Origin: Hyphomicrobiales bacterium | Lineage (GTDB): Bacteria > Pseudomonadota > Alphaproteobacteria > Rhizobiales > Beijerinckiaceae | Direction: 5' to 3' | Length of the DNA stretch: 43,760 bases | Assembly (NCBI GenBank): GCA_947455995.1 | Contig: CANGQA010000013.1 | Location: 1-43,760, forward strand | In this document: piece after piece, positions 1 through 8,750 of the stretch | How the letters are laid out: every line of letters begins with the position of its first letter | How positions within the stretch are numbered: position 1 is the stretch's first letter | Notes under the pieces: generated by a model | Told to the model about the DNA's origin: nothing | Seen by the model: only the letters and a program-made list of their open reading frames with translations | The model's database searches: none | Translations under genes and position numbers: made by a program

Positions 1-44
1 ATGAGTGTCGAATCATCAAATAGACAGCAACGGATATCCAGATC

Positions 45-524
45 ATGACTGACAAACACAATGCCGATCATTCAGCCATCGACCCCAAACTGGTACGCCA
101 GCTTGCCAAAATGCTGACAGAGACGCATCTGAGCGAAATCGAAGTGGAAAAAGGTGATCTGCGCATCCGTGTTGCCCGTCAGATCACCCATGCCGCACCA
201 GTTGCTCTTTCGGTGCCTGCTCCCGCACCGAGTGCCGCCCCTGTGGTGACTGCGGCCAACCACCACACACAACCCAAGCCGAAAGAAGTGGCTGGCGGCG
301 TGCCTTCACCAATGGTCGGCACTGCCTATCGTCGTCCCTCTCCTGAAGCCAAGGCCTATGTCGAGGTCGGCTCGACCGTGAATGCCGGGGACAAGATCCT
401 GCTGATCGAGGCGATGAAAACCTTTAACGACATCGTTGCCCCGCATGGGGGAACCGTGACAGCCATTTTTGTTGATGACAAGCAGCCGGTCGAATTCGGT
501 CAAATTCTGATGAGCATCGAGTAA
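45..524 (+). CDS. accB: Biotin carboxyl carrier protein of acetyl-CoA carboxylase
   Basis: Carries the covalently bound biotin that shuttles carboxyl groups between biotin carboxylase and carboxyltransferase, the first committed step of fatty acid synthesis in the cytoplasm. The 159-residue protein has the usual layout: an N-terminal segment (1-45), an Ala/Pro-rich flexible linker (about 48-88) and a C-terminal biotinyl domain with the signature EAMKTFND at 122-129, so Lys125 should be biotinylated. The ATG overlaps a TGA (46-48) of a frame open from the window edge; that short fragment is not recognisable. accC follows 7 bases downstream, the standard accBC operon. Identification is secure from motif, length and neighbour. 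Confidence 0.96.
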   Translation: MTDKHNADHSAIDPKLVRQLAKMLTETHLSEIEVEKGDLRIRVARQITHAAPVALSVPAPAPSAAPVVTAANHHTQPKPKEVAGGVPSPMVGTAYRRPSPEAKAYVEVGSTVNAGDKILLIEAMKTFNDIVAPHGGTVTAIFVDDKQPVEFGQILMSIE

Positions 525-531
525 ACCTATC

Positions 532-1893
<1,362 letters not shown>

Positions 1894-1933
1894 TCCCGCC
1901 TGAGGTGGGGGTACTGTAACGGATTCCCCTGTC

Positions 1934-2599
1934 ATGCCTCATTCTGATCCCGATCCGATTACCGCAGACATCGTGTTGCAAGCCTATTCACTGGGTCTGT
2001 TTCCGATGTCGGAATCAGCCAGTGATCCATCGCTGTTCTGGGTCGAGCCGCGCATTCGCGGTTTGATCCCTCTTGATGGCTTTCATCTGAGCAAAAGCCT
2101 GCGACAGACGATTCGCTCGGGCATCTTCACGGTCAGCATTGATCAGGATTTCGACGCCGTAATCGGCGCCTGCGCCTCCACCCGCAAAGACACATGGATC
2201 AATCCGCGCATTCGCGCTTTGTTCGGAGAGCTGTTTGAACGAGGCATGGTCCATACGGTCGAATGCCGACAAAACGGCCGATTGGTCGGCGGACTTTATG
2301 GTCTGTCGATCGGCGCGGTGTTTTTTGGCGAAAGCATGTTCCATACCGTGACTGATGCGTCAAAAACCGCCCTCGCCTATCTGGTCGCCCGCTTGATCGT
2401 CGGCGGTTATCGCCTGCTCGATACGCAATTTGTGACCCCTCACCTGGCCAGTCTGGGGGCCATCGAAATGAACCACATCTCCTATCGCGGCATCTTACGC
2501 AATGCTCTGGACCAAACAGGTGATTTTCATGCATTGGGCCGTGACATCGCCGAGACACCCGACGACGTCATCCGCATCATCTTGCAAGCCAGAGCCTGA
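1934..2599 (+). CDS. aat: Leucyl/phenylalanyl-tRNA--protein transferase
   Basis: Transfers Leu or Phe from aminoacyl-tRNA to the N-terminal Lys or Arg of proteins, creating N-degrons for ClpS/ClpAP. The 221-residue protein shows the family signatures GLFPMSE (21-27), FFGESMFH (130-137) and LLDTQFVTPHLASLGA (161-176). It begins 40 bases after accC on the same strand, an arrangement typical of Hyphomicrobiales, so it is probably the last gene of the accBC operon. The stop lies 11 bases from the stop of the convergent DUF2155 gene. Confidence 0.95.
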   Translation: MPHSDPDPITADIVLQAYSLGLFPMSESASDPSLFWVEPRIRGLIPLDGFHLSKSLRQTIRSGIFTVSIDQDFDAVIGACASTRKDTWINPRIRALFGELFERGMVHTVECRQNGRLVGGLYGLSIGAVFFGESMFHTVTDASKTALAYLVARLIVGGYRLLDTQFVTPHLASLGAIEMNHISYRGILRNALDQTGDFHALGRDIAETPDDVIRIILQARA

Positions 2600-2610
2600 C
2601 ACGATACAGC

Positions 2611-3195
2611 TTATTCAACAGTCAGTTTGGCTGGTGCCTGTTTGGCAGCGGGTTTTGCTGGAGCAGCAGGCTTGGAGGGGTTAGCAGGCTTGGGCGGGTT
2701 AGCAGGCTTGGGGGGGGTAGCAGGTTTGGCAGGCGCTGCAGGTTTTGCCGGTGTGGCAGGGAGATCGCGGATGGGAGCCACATTGTCATGACAGCCTGTC
2801 AGCCAGATGTCATAGATCGGATGTTCGATCCCATGCAGGCCGGGGCTTGCGGCAAACATCCAGCCTGAAAAGATCCGTTCGATTTGGTTATTGAGTTTGA
2901 CCTCGTCGACCTCGACGAAGGAATCGGTCTGCGGTGCCTCGGTGATCGGGCGGGTATAACAAGCCCGTGCTTTCAGCCGTAACGTGCCAAATTGCACCAT
3001 TTCATCAATAGACACCGAAAAAGTAATGATCCGGCCGGTGATTTTATCCAGACCGGCAAAATCGGCAAATGCATTGACGATCCGCTCGGCCCGCACAGGG
3101 GCGCTTGTCAGGCCCATCACAGCACAAAGCAAGGCGATCCTCAGCATAAAAGGCAGAGCGCACGGCAAACTTGGGCTTGGTTGGGTCTTTATCAC
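2611..3195 (-). CDS. DUF2155 family exported protein with Pro/Ala/Lys-rich tail
   Basis: A 194-residue protein of unknown function. A hydrophobic stretch LRIALLCAVMGL followed by a probable cleavage site after SAPVRA (near residue 36) points to export to the periplasm. The central part, with KARACYTRPITEAPQT, FVEVDE and FSGWMFAASPGLHGIEHPIYDIWL, matches my knowledge of the DUF2155 family, which in alphaproteobacteria lies beside aat and NDUFA12 genes. The C-terminal 50 residues are a low-complexity run of KPA-type units encoded by an 18-base repeat. The start is uncertain: GTG at 3195 has a GGCGGA ribosome site, while the ATG at 3147 would give a tighter signal peptide (178 residues) without a clear ribosome site. 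Confidence 0.8.
   Translation of the reverse strand: MIKTQPSPSLPCALPFMLRIALLCAVMGLTSAPVRAERIVNAFADFAGLDKITGRIITFSVSIDEMVQFGTLRLKARACYTRPITEAPQTDSFVEVDEVKLNNQIERIFSGWMFAASPGLHGIEHPIYDIWLTGCHDNVAPIRDLPATPAKPAAPAKPATPPKPANPPKPANPSKPAAPAKPAAKQAPAKLTVE
2647..2754 (-). repeat. 18-bp tandem repeat coding the KPA-rich tail of the DUF2155 protein
   Basis: Six head-to-tail 18-base units starting at 2647, 2665, 2683, 2701, 2719 and 2737. Units 2-4 are nearly identical (agcaggcttggNgGGGtt type) and the outer ones are degenerate. Each encodes six residues of the form KPA(A/N/T)P(P/S/A) on the minus strand. The unit is a multiple of three, so expansion or contraction would keep the reading frame. Confidence 0.8.
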
Positions 3196-3338
3196 GTTCG
3201 ATCCGCCAGAAATGATCTGTTAGCTCTCGCTGCAAAAGGCGGCAAAATCAAGGAGAGCACAACGTGTGATCGTCAATCATCAAACAAAGCAGAAGAGAGC
3301 CAAATCAAGAGCGGATCCGCCCTCTCCCGCTCTATTGG

Positions 3339-3746
3339 TCAGGCGGGGGTCCAAGGCTGATAGTCTTTGGCCTTCGCAGGTGCCTGCTGGCCTTTCAAAA
3401 TCGAGCCTTGCGGACGATAGGCCAAAGCAGAGCCCGTATGGTTGGGTTGATGGGGTTGTTCCCATTCGCGTTCCACATAACCTTCTTGGGAGGGCAGGAC
3501 ATCGAGCTTGTGATGCATCCAGCCATACCAGCCTGGCGGAATCGTGGTCGCATCAGCTTCGCCATTATAAATGACCCAGCGGCGCACAATTCCCAAAGCA
3601 GGATCAACCTTGCCGCCACGGGTCTGGTAATAGACATTTCCGAACTGGTCTTCACCAACGCGCTCACCTTTGCGCCATGTATGAAACAAAGTGCCGACCG
3701 TGGCACCATTCCACCAGGTGAAAATACGAAGCAGGACCTGTTTCAT
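3339..3746 (-). CDS. NADH:ubiquinone oxidoreductase subunit NDUFA12 (B17.2-like)
   Basis: Accessory subunit of respiratory complex I, the bacterial counterpart of mitochondrial B17.2/NDUFA12, found in alphaproteobacteria. The 135-residue protein starts MKQVLLRIFTWWNGATVGT and contains the family hallmarks GEDQFGNVYYQTR (around 32-44), RRWVIYNGE and IPPGWYGWMHH (around 69-79), followed by a variable basic tail. It is expected at the cytoplasmic side of the complex I peripheral arm. The core nuo operon is not in this window; location beside aat/DUF2155 rather than nuo is usual in the group. Identification is from conserved motifs and is strong. Confidence 0.93.
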   Translation of the reverse strand: MKQVLLRIFTWWNGATVGTLFHTWRKGERVGEDQFGNVYYQTRGGKVDPALGIVRRWVIYNGEADATTIPPGWYGWMHHKLDVLPSQEGYVEREWEQPHQPNHTGSALAYRPQGSILKGQQAPAKAKDYQPWTPA

Positions 3747-4037
3747 CTCTATCCCTTTGGCCGTTCAGTACCATGTGCCCGTCATAAACGCTTTTCTCTC
3801 GAACAATGACCACTGAAACCTCACGGCATCACCGCAATCATTGAATCGAAAGACCGATTTGCGCCGGACTATGGCGAGACCTGCGCGCTCTGTCCAGTCC
3901 AACATTGGTTTTGTTGCGGTGATTCGCTGTGGAGAAGGTCATTTTCGCACTATGTATGCCCCAGAGGACGTGCAAGATTTTGATTCGATTGTGGTCTGCA
4001 TGCGTGCCATGCGACCTGCGCTTGAAACTCATGACCT

Positions 4038-4067
4038 CATCCAGCCCTTTCGGGCGGGATGGGTTTT
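4038..4067 (+). terminator. Possible rho-independent terminator inside the gene-free region
   Basis: A hairpin of CATCC pairing with GGATG and GCCC pairing with GGGC across one A-G mismatch, with a TTTC loop, followed after GG by TTTT. In the plus direction there is no recognised gene for it to terminate, so it may end a small RNA or be fortuitous. Confidence 0.35.
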
Positions 4068-4148
4068 CTGTGCGAAATCCGATTTTTCTTCGATTTTCTA
4101 AACACTTGGCCAAGGCACAGGTCTTTTACCCATTATTCACAGCCCTAC

Positions 4149-4195
4149 CCCCTATATGTAGTGAATTTGAATAATTGGCACACAAGACCTTGACG
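4149..4195 (+). promoter_or_regulatory. Putative NrdR box pair upstream of nrdJ
   Basis: Box 1 (4149-4164) contains CCCTATATGTAGTG, differing at two positions from the palindromic core CACTATATATAGTG. Box 2 (4180-4195), acacaagaccttgacg, matches ACACAATATATTGTGT at about 10 of 16 positions. Box starts are 31 bases apart, leaving 15 bases between 16-base boxes, the spacing known for NrdR operators, which place two boxes on one DNA face. NrdR represses ribonucleotide reductase genes in many bacteria. The pair lies about 370 bases before the nrdJ start, so a long leader would have to be assumed. nrdR itself is not in the window. Confidence 0.45.
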
Positions 4196-4561
4196 ATGCG
4201 GGGTCTCATCGTTAGCGTCCGAATCCTGATCAACAATCCAAACACCGGCGCGGGACCAGTCAAAATCGCGGCGGATATGGACAAGTGCAGACCTGACATA
4301 AACCTTAAACGCATCAACCGTTCTTAGGCCTCACCGCCCGGGATAGAGGTTGAGGAGTTATTCTGGGTTAAGTGCGTGCTTTACGTGTTTTTACTCGGGT
4401 TTGACGCGCGAAAAACGGGGTCAGGATGGGGGGCTGTGGTTTTGGCCATGGTCAAGACTTCGGTGCCGTCCTCACAATCGTGACGGACAATGACACTGCA
4501 ACTTTCATGAGGCCGGATGTTCGGCCAGGGCGGTTTTTCCGTCCAACGTTAGGGGACTCAT

Positions 4562-7500
4562 ATGCTTATCGACCGTCGCTACACTGCCAACGGACAATCA
4601 CCTTACGACAAGATCACTTTCCGTCCGGCGACGAGCGAGATCAAAAATCCTGACGGTTCCATCGTGTTCCGTCTTGAAAACATCGAGGTCCCCGAACAGT
4701 GGAGCCAGGTGGCGGCCGATGTTCTGGCCCAGAAATACTTCCGCAAGGCCGGTGTTCCCGCCCGTCTGAAAAAGGTCGAAGAAAACAGCGTGCCTTCATG
4801 GCTGTGGCGTTCGGAACCTGATGAGAAGGCTCTGGCCAAACTGCCTGAAGGCGAGCGTTACGGCTCAGAAATGAGCGCAAAGCAGGTATTTGACCGCCTT
4901 GCAGGCTGCTGGACCTATTGGGGCTGGAAAGGCGGCTATTTCACAACCGAAGAAGATGCGCAGGCGTTTTTCGACGAGCACCGTTTCATGTTGGCGATGC
5001 AGATGTGCGCGCCCAATTCTCCACAATGGTTCAATACCGGCCTGCATTGGGCCTATGGCATTGATGGTCCGTCGCAGGGCCACTATTACGTCGATTTCCA
5101 GACCGGCAAGCTGGTCAAGTCCAAATCCTCCTACGAGCATCCACAACCGCATGCCTGCTTCATTCAGGGCGTGGCCGACGATCTCGTTAACGAAGGCGGG
5201 ATCATGGATCTGTGGGTGCGTGAAGCCCGTTTGTTCAAATATGGTTCGGGTACCGGCTCCAACTTCTCGATGTTGCGGGGCGAAGGTGAAAAACTGGCCG
5301 GTGGCGGCCGTTCTTCGGGTCTGATGAGCTTTTTGAAGATCGGCGACCGTGCAGCGGGCGCCATCAAGTCGGGGGGCACAACCCGCCGCGCCGCCAAAAT
5401 GGTGGTGGTGGATGCCGACCATCCCGATATCGAAACCTATATCGACTGGAAAGTGCGCGAGGAGCAGAAGGTTGCGGCCCTCGTGACCGGTTCCAAACTG
5501 TGCCAGAAGCATTTGAAGGCCATCATGAAGGCCTGCATCAATTGCGACGGCCCGGATGATTCCTGCTTCGATCCGGAGAAAAATCCCGCTCTGAAGCGCG
5601 AAATCAAGCAAGCACGCCGCGTGATGGTGCCTGACAGCTATATCAAGCGCGTCATGCAATTCGCAAAGCAGGGCTATACCGAAATCCAGTTCGATACCTA
5701 TGATACCGACTGGGATTCCGAAGCCTATCTGACCGTTTCTGGCCAGAATTCCAACAATTCTGTCTCGATCAAAGATGATTTCCTGCGCGCTGTCGAATCC
5801 GACAGTGACTGGAACCTGATCCGCCGCACCGACGGCAAGGTCCACAAGACCTTGAAGGCCCGTGATTTGTGGGAACAGATCGGCCATGCCGCTTGGGCGT
5901 CTGCTGATCCGGGCCTGCATTTCAATTCAACCATGAACGACTGGCACACCTGCCCCGAAGCCGGTCCGATCCGCGCCTCCAACCCTTGCTCGGAATATAT
6001 GTTCCTTGATGATACGGCATGCAATCTGGCCTCTCTCAACCTGTTGCAATTCCGTGAGGCTGATGGCCGTTTCAACGTGGAATCCTACGAACATGCCGTG
6101 CGTTTGTGGACGGTGGTGCTCGAAGTGTCGGTGATGATGGCGCAATTCCCCTCCAAGGAAATTGCAGAATTGTCTTACCGTTACCGCACCCTTGGCCTCG
6201 GCTACGCCAATATCGGCGGCCTGTTGATGACCGATGGTGTGTCCTATGATTCCGATGCTGGCCGCGCCATTTGCGGCACGCTAACCGCGATCATGACTGG
6301 CATTGCCTATGCCACATCCGCTGAAATGGCAGGTGAATTGGGTCCGTTCCCCGAATACAAGAAGAACGCCAAACATATGCTGCGGGTCATCCGCAACCAT
6401 CGTGCGGCAGCCCATGGCAAGACCTCAGGCTATGAAAACCTCTCGGTGAACCCTCTGCCGCTCGACCACGCTTCCTGCCCCGACCAGACGCTGGTCGCAC
6501 ATGCCCGCGCGGCATGGGACAAGGCTCTGACTTTGGGTGAACGTAACGGCTACCGCAATGCGCAGGCCACTGTGATTGCTCCGACGGGGACCATCGGCCT
6601 GGTGATGGATTGCGATACAACCGGTATCGAGCCTGATTTCGCGCTGGTGAAGTTCAAGAAACTGGCTGGTGGCGGCTATTGGAAGATCATCAACCGCGCC
6701 GTGCCAGAAGCTTTGCGGACGCTTGGATATTCCGAAGCCGAGATTGCCGAAATCGAGGCCTATGCCGTCGGTCACGGCTCGATTGCCCAAGCCCCTGTGG
6801 TCAATCACGGCTCGCTGCGGGCCAAGGGTTTTACGGACGAGAAGATCGAAACCCTCGAAAAGGGCATGGCCTCGGCTTTCGACATTAAATTCGTATTCAA
6901 CAAATGGACCCTGGGCGAAGATTTCCTCGTCAATGTGTTGAAGGTGCCTGCAGAAAAGCTGTCCGATCCGACCTTCGAATTGCTGCCTTTCCTTGGCTTC
7001 AACAAGGCTGATCTGGAACTGGCCAATATCCATGTCTGCGGCGCAATGACGCTGGAAGGCGCGCCGCATTTGAAGGTTGAGCATTATTCGGTGTTCGATT
7101 GCGCCAATCCGTGCGGCCGCATCGGCAAGCGCTATCTGTCGGTGGAAAGCCACATTCACATGATGGCGGCAGCCCAGCCGTTCATTTCGGGTGCCATTTC
7201 CAAAACCATCAATATGCCCAATGATGCCACCGTCGATGATTGCAAAAACGCATATATGCTCTCATGGAAGCTGGCTTTGAAGGCCAATGCGCTTTATCGT
7301 GACGGATCCAAACTGTCGCAGCCGCTCAACAGCCAGTTGATATCGGATGATCAGGATGAGGCTGATGAGGGGCTTGAGGCTCTGCTCAACCAACCTGCGG
7401 CAGCACGCGCCACCGCCATGGCCGAAAAGATCGTCGAACGGGTCGTCGAGCGTATCGAGCGGGTGCGCGACCGTGACCGTCTCCCTGACCGCCGCAAGGG

Positions 7501-8296
7501 TTACACCCAAAAGGCCGTTGTCGGTGGCCACAAGGTCTATCTGCGTACGGGCGAATACGAGGATGGCCGTATCGGCGAAATCTTCATCGACATGCACAAG
7601 GAAGGCGCGGCCTTCCGCTCGCTGATGAACAATTTCGCCATCGCCATCTCGCTCGGCTTGCAATATGGCGTGCCTTTGGAAGAATTCGTCGAGGCTTTCA
7701 CCTTCACCCGTTTCGAGCCCGCAGGATTTGTGCAGGGCAATGATGCGATCAAGAATGCGACATCGGTCCTCGATTACGTGTTCCGTGAATTGGCGATCTC
7801 CTATCTTGGCCGCAACGATCTGGCTCATGTCTCCCCCGATGCCATCGGTTTTGATACGATCGGCAAGGGTGAAGACGAGGGCAAGGCGCCAGCCTCCTAT
7901 AATGCCAACCGGATTGTCTCCAAAGGTCTGGTGCGCGGAAAGCCGACCAATCTGATGTCGATTGAAGGCGGCGTATCGTTCGAGGCCCGTGCGGCCGATG
8001 GTTCCTCGTCCTCGGCTTCGGGCTATGTCAGCATCGGCGCCACGGCTTTGAAGGGTGATCTCGACGAACAGACAGAAACACTGGTCGGCGAAGCCGAATT
8101 GGCTGGTTTGGGCTTTGCAGCCCCTGCCCCCAAAGCCGCTGCGGCGAAAACATCCGGCGGCATGGACAAGCGCACTGAAGCACGCATGAAGGGCTATGTC
8201 GGCGAAAGCTGCCCCGAATGTGCCAATTTCACGCTGGTCCGTAACGGCACCTGCCTGAAATGCGACACCTGCGGTTCAACCACTGGCTGCTCCTAA
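4562..8296 (+). CDS. nrdJ: Vitamin B12-dependent (class II) ribonucleoside-diphosphate reductase
   Basis: Reduces ribonucleotides to deoxyribonucleotides using adenosylcobalamin as radical source, independent of oxygen, as a single cytoplasmic polypeptide. At 1244 residues it matches the long alphaproteobacterial form. Active-site elements are Cys199 in HACFIQG, the NPCSEY loop with Asn474, Cys476 and Glu478, and [11 protein letters not shown] (669-679). The last 28 residues carry six cysteines (1217, 1220, 1231, 1234, 1237, 1243), a C-terminal redox or zinc-binding tail. AGGGGA sits five bases before the ATG. It is monocistronic, with a long leader and a strong terminator; the NrdR-like boxes upstream suggest deoxynucleotide-responsive control. 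Confidence 0.97.
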   Translation: MLIDRRYTANGQSPYDKITFRPATSEIKNPDGSIVFRLENIEVPEQWSQVAADVLAQKYFRKAGVPARLKKVEENSVPSWLWRSEPDEKALAKLPEGERYGSEMSAKQVFDRLAGCWTYWGWKGGYFTTEEDAQAFFDEHRFMLAMQMCAPNSPQWFNTGLHWAYGIDGPSQGHYYVDFQTGKLVKSKSSYEHPQPHACFIQGVADDLVNEGGIMDLWVREARLFKYGSGTGSNFSMLRGEGEKLAGGGRSSGLMSFLKIGDRAAGAIKSGGTTRRAAKMVVVDADHPDIETYIDWKVREEQKVAALVTGSKLCQKHLKAIMKACINCDGPDDSCFDPEKNPALKREIKQARRVMVPDSYIKRVMQFAKQGYTEIQFDTYDTDWDSEAYLTVSGQNSNNSVSIKDDFLRAVESDSDWNLIRRTDGKVHKTLKARDLWEQIGHAAWASADPGLHFNSTMNDWHTCPEAGPIRASNPCSEYMFLDDTACNLASLNLLQFREADGRFNVESYEHAVRLWTVVLEVSVMMAQFPSKEIAELSYRYRTLGLGYANIGGLLMTDGVSYDSDAGRAICGTLTAIMTGIAYATSAEMAGELGPFPEYKKNAKHMLRVIRNHRAAAHGKTSGYENLSVNPLPLDHASCPDQTLVAHARAAWDKALTLGERNGYRNAQATVIAPTGTIGLVMDCDTTGIEPDFALVKFKKLAGGGYWKIINRAVPEALRTLGYSEAEIAEIEAYAVGHGSIAQAPVVNHGSLRAKGFTDEKIETLEKGMASAFDIKFVFNKWTLGEDFLVNVLKVPAEKLSDPTFELLPFLGFNKADLELANIHVCGAMTLEGAPHLKVEHYSVFDCANPCGRIGKRYLSVESHIHMMAAAQPFISGAISKTINMPNDATVDDCKNAYMLSWKLALKANALYRDGSKLSQPLNSQLISDDQDEADEGLEALLNQPAAARATAMAEKIVERVVERIERVRDRDRLPDRRKGYTQKAVVGGHKVYLRTGEYEDGRIGEIFIDMHKEGAAFRSLMNNFAIAISLGLQYGVPLEEFVEAFTFTRFEPAGFVQGNDAIKNATSVLDYVFRELAISYLGRNDLAHVSPDAIGFDTIGKGEDEGKAPASYNANRIVSKGLVRGKPTNLMSIEGGVSFEARAADGSSSSASGYVSIGATALKGDLDEQTETLVGEAELAGLGFAAPAPKAAAAKTSGGMDKRTEARMKGYVGESCPECANFTLVRNGTCLKCDTCGSTTGCS

Positions 8297-8306
8297 TCAT
8301 ACGTCC

Positions 8307-8328
8307 CCGAAGGCTTAAACGCCTTCGG
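8307..8328 (+). repeat. Perfect 8-bp hairpin just after nrdJ
   Basis: CCGAAGGC, a six-base loop TTAAAC, then GCCTTCGG, starting 10 bases after the nrdJ stop. No T tract follows, so it is more likely an mRNA 3' end stabiliser or part of a double terminator with the hairpin at 8344. Confidence 0.6.
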
Positions 8329-8343
8329 CGGTCTTGCCCTGAC

Positions 8344-8380
8344 AACACCCCCGCCATGCCCTGCATTGGCGGGGGTGTTT
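8344..8380 (+). terminator. Strong terminator hairpin of nrdJ
   Basis: A perfect 13-base stem, AACACCCCCGCCA (8344-8356) pairing with TGGCGGGGGTGTT (8367-8379), with a 10-base loop. The T run is short (GTTTG, then GGTTTT further on), but the long GC-rich stem makes termination likely. No plus-strand protein gene follows until 11861. Confidence 0.8.
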
Positions 8381-8449
8381 GCGTGGGGTTTTATGTGTCT
8401 GCCATCACGTGAGGGATGGGATCGGGATAATACAGTTCCGGTGGATGGA

Positions 8450-8458
8450 TTATCCACA
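8450..8458 (+). promoter_or_regulatory. Consensus DnaA box
   Basis: TTATCCACA, identical to the high-affinity DnaA 9-mer, lies in non-coding DNA 79 bases before the 17-base tandem repeats. A single 9-mer can arise by chance, so a role is unproven. Confidence 0.4.
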
Positions 8459-8536
8459 CAGTCGACAAATTGCACAGATCAGACTTGCCGATTCATCCCG
8501 GGCAAGCTAGCCAAGAAGGGTTGCCCTTGATTGGAA

Positions 8537-8617
8537 AGATCTTGGCTCTGGAAAGATCTTGGCTTTGGTGAGATCTTGGCTTTGGTGAGATCTTGGCTTT
8601 GGTAAGATCTTGGCTTT
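8537..8617. repeat. Five tandem 17-bp repeats (AGATCTTGGCTTTGGTG)
   Basis: Units begin at 8537, 8554, 8571, 8588 and 8605. Units 2 and 3 are identical; unit 1 reads AGATCTTGGCTCTGGAA, unit 4 ends in A and unit 5 is cut after AGATCTTGGCTTT. Each unit contains the palindrome AGATCT. There are no spacers, so this is not CRISPR. The array directly precedes the tRNA and could be a protein-binding iteron array or a simple minisatellite. Confidence 0.85.
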
Positions 8618-8638
8618 AACTGACCAGATGGGCGTTGT

Positions 8639-8714
8639 GCCGGTGTAACCCAACGGTAGAGGTAGACGACTTAAAATCGTTACAGTGCGGGTTCGATTCC
8701 CGCCACCGGCACCA
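8639..8714 (+). tRNA. tRNA with UAA anticodon (tRNA-Leu-like) but a short variable region
   Basis: Cloverleaf: acceptor GCCGGTG pairs with CACCGGC, followed by ACCA, so CCA is encoded. The D arm has a three-pair stem ACC/GGT with GG in the loop. The anticodon stem is GACGA/TCGTT with loop CTTAAAA, giving anticodon TAA at 8672-8674. The variable region ACAGT has five bases, and the T arm is GCGGG-TTCGATT-CCCGC. A UAA anticodon reads the Leu codon UUA, yet bacterial tRNA-Leu normally has a long class II variable arm, and the whole molecule is only 76 bases. The D arm and anticodon loop resemble tRNA-Leu(UAA). It could be a reduced tRNA-Leu, a tRNA of other identity or a non-standard tRNA-like gene. 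Confidence 0.8.
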
Positions 8715-8750
8715 GTTTTATCCGTAAAACCAAAAATCAACCGATATCGA

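Larger units (their letters stand above)
3747..4561. other. 815-base region without a convincing gene, between NDUFA12 and nrdJ
   Basis: The left end must hold the promoter of the minus-strand NDUFA12 gene and the right end the leader of nrdJ. Several open frames exist, for example a 76-codon one from an ATG at 3871 ending at 4101, but none has a convincing ribosome site, recognisable motif or biased codon use. Two structured elements are listed separately: an imperfect hairpin followed by T residues (4038-4067) and a pair of NrdR-box-like palindromes (4149-4195). The last 366 bases before nrdJ show no B12-box or other riboswitch core that I recognise. Confidence 0.5.
8297..8638. other. Intergenic segment between nrdJ and the tRNA
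   Basis: No protein gene is seen. In order the segment holds two hairpins (8307-8380), a consensus DnaA box (8450-8458) and an array of 17-base tandem repeats (8537-8617) ending about 20 bases before the tRNA. These parts are described in their own entries. Confidence 0.6.

Noticed and set aside
1-48. Frame open from the window edge to a TGA overlapping the accB start
   Set aside because: Only 15 codons are visible and they do not resemble the C terminus of AroQ or another expected upstream gene.
3871-4101. 76-codon plus-strand frame between NDUFA12 and nrdJ
   Set aside because: No ribosome site, no recognisable motif, third-position composition near random, and it runs through the hairpin at 4038-4067.
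4150-4322. Minus-strand stop-free stretch of about 55 codons upstream of nrdJ
   Set aside because: It has no start codon in phase and no recognised motif; it overlaps the putative NrdR boxes.
4196-4561. Cobalamin riboswitch in the nrdJ leader
   Set aside because: Expected for a B12-dependent enzyme by analogy, but no B12-box core was found.
4865-5920. Long antisense open frame (351 codons) within nrdJ
   Set aside because: It is the mirror of a strongly biased real gene and has no family motif.
8537-8617. CRISPR-like array
   Set aside because: Units are directly adjacent without spacers and no cas gene is present.
8671-8675. tRNA read as an ochre suppressor (anticodon TTA)
   Set aside because: With the seven-base loop closed by GACGA/TCGTT the anticodon is TAA; TTA would need a shifted loop.
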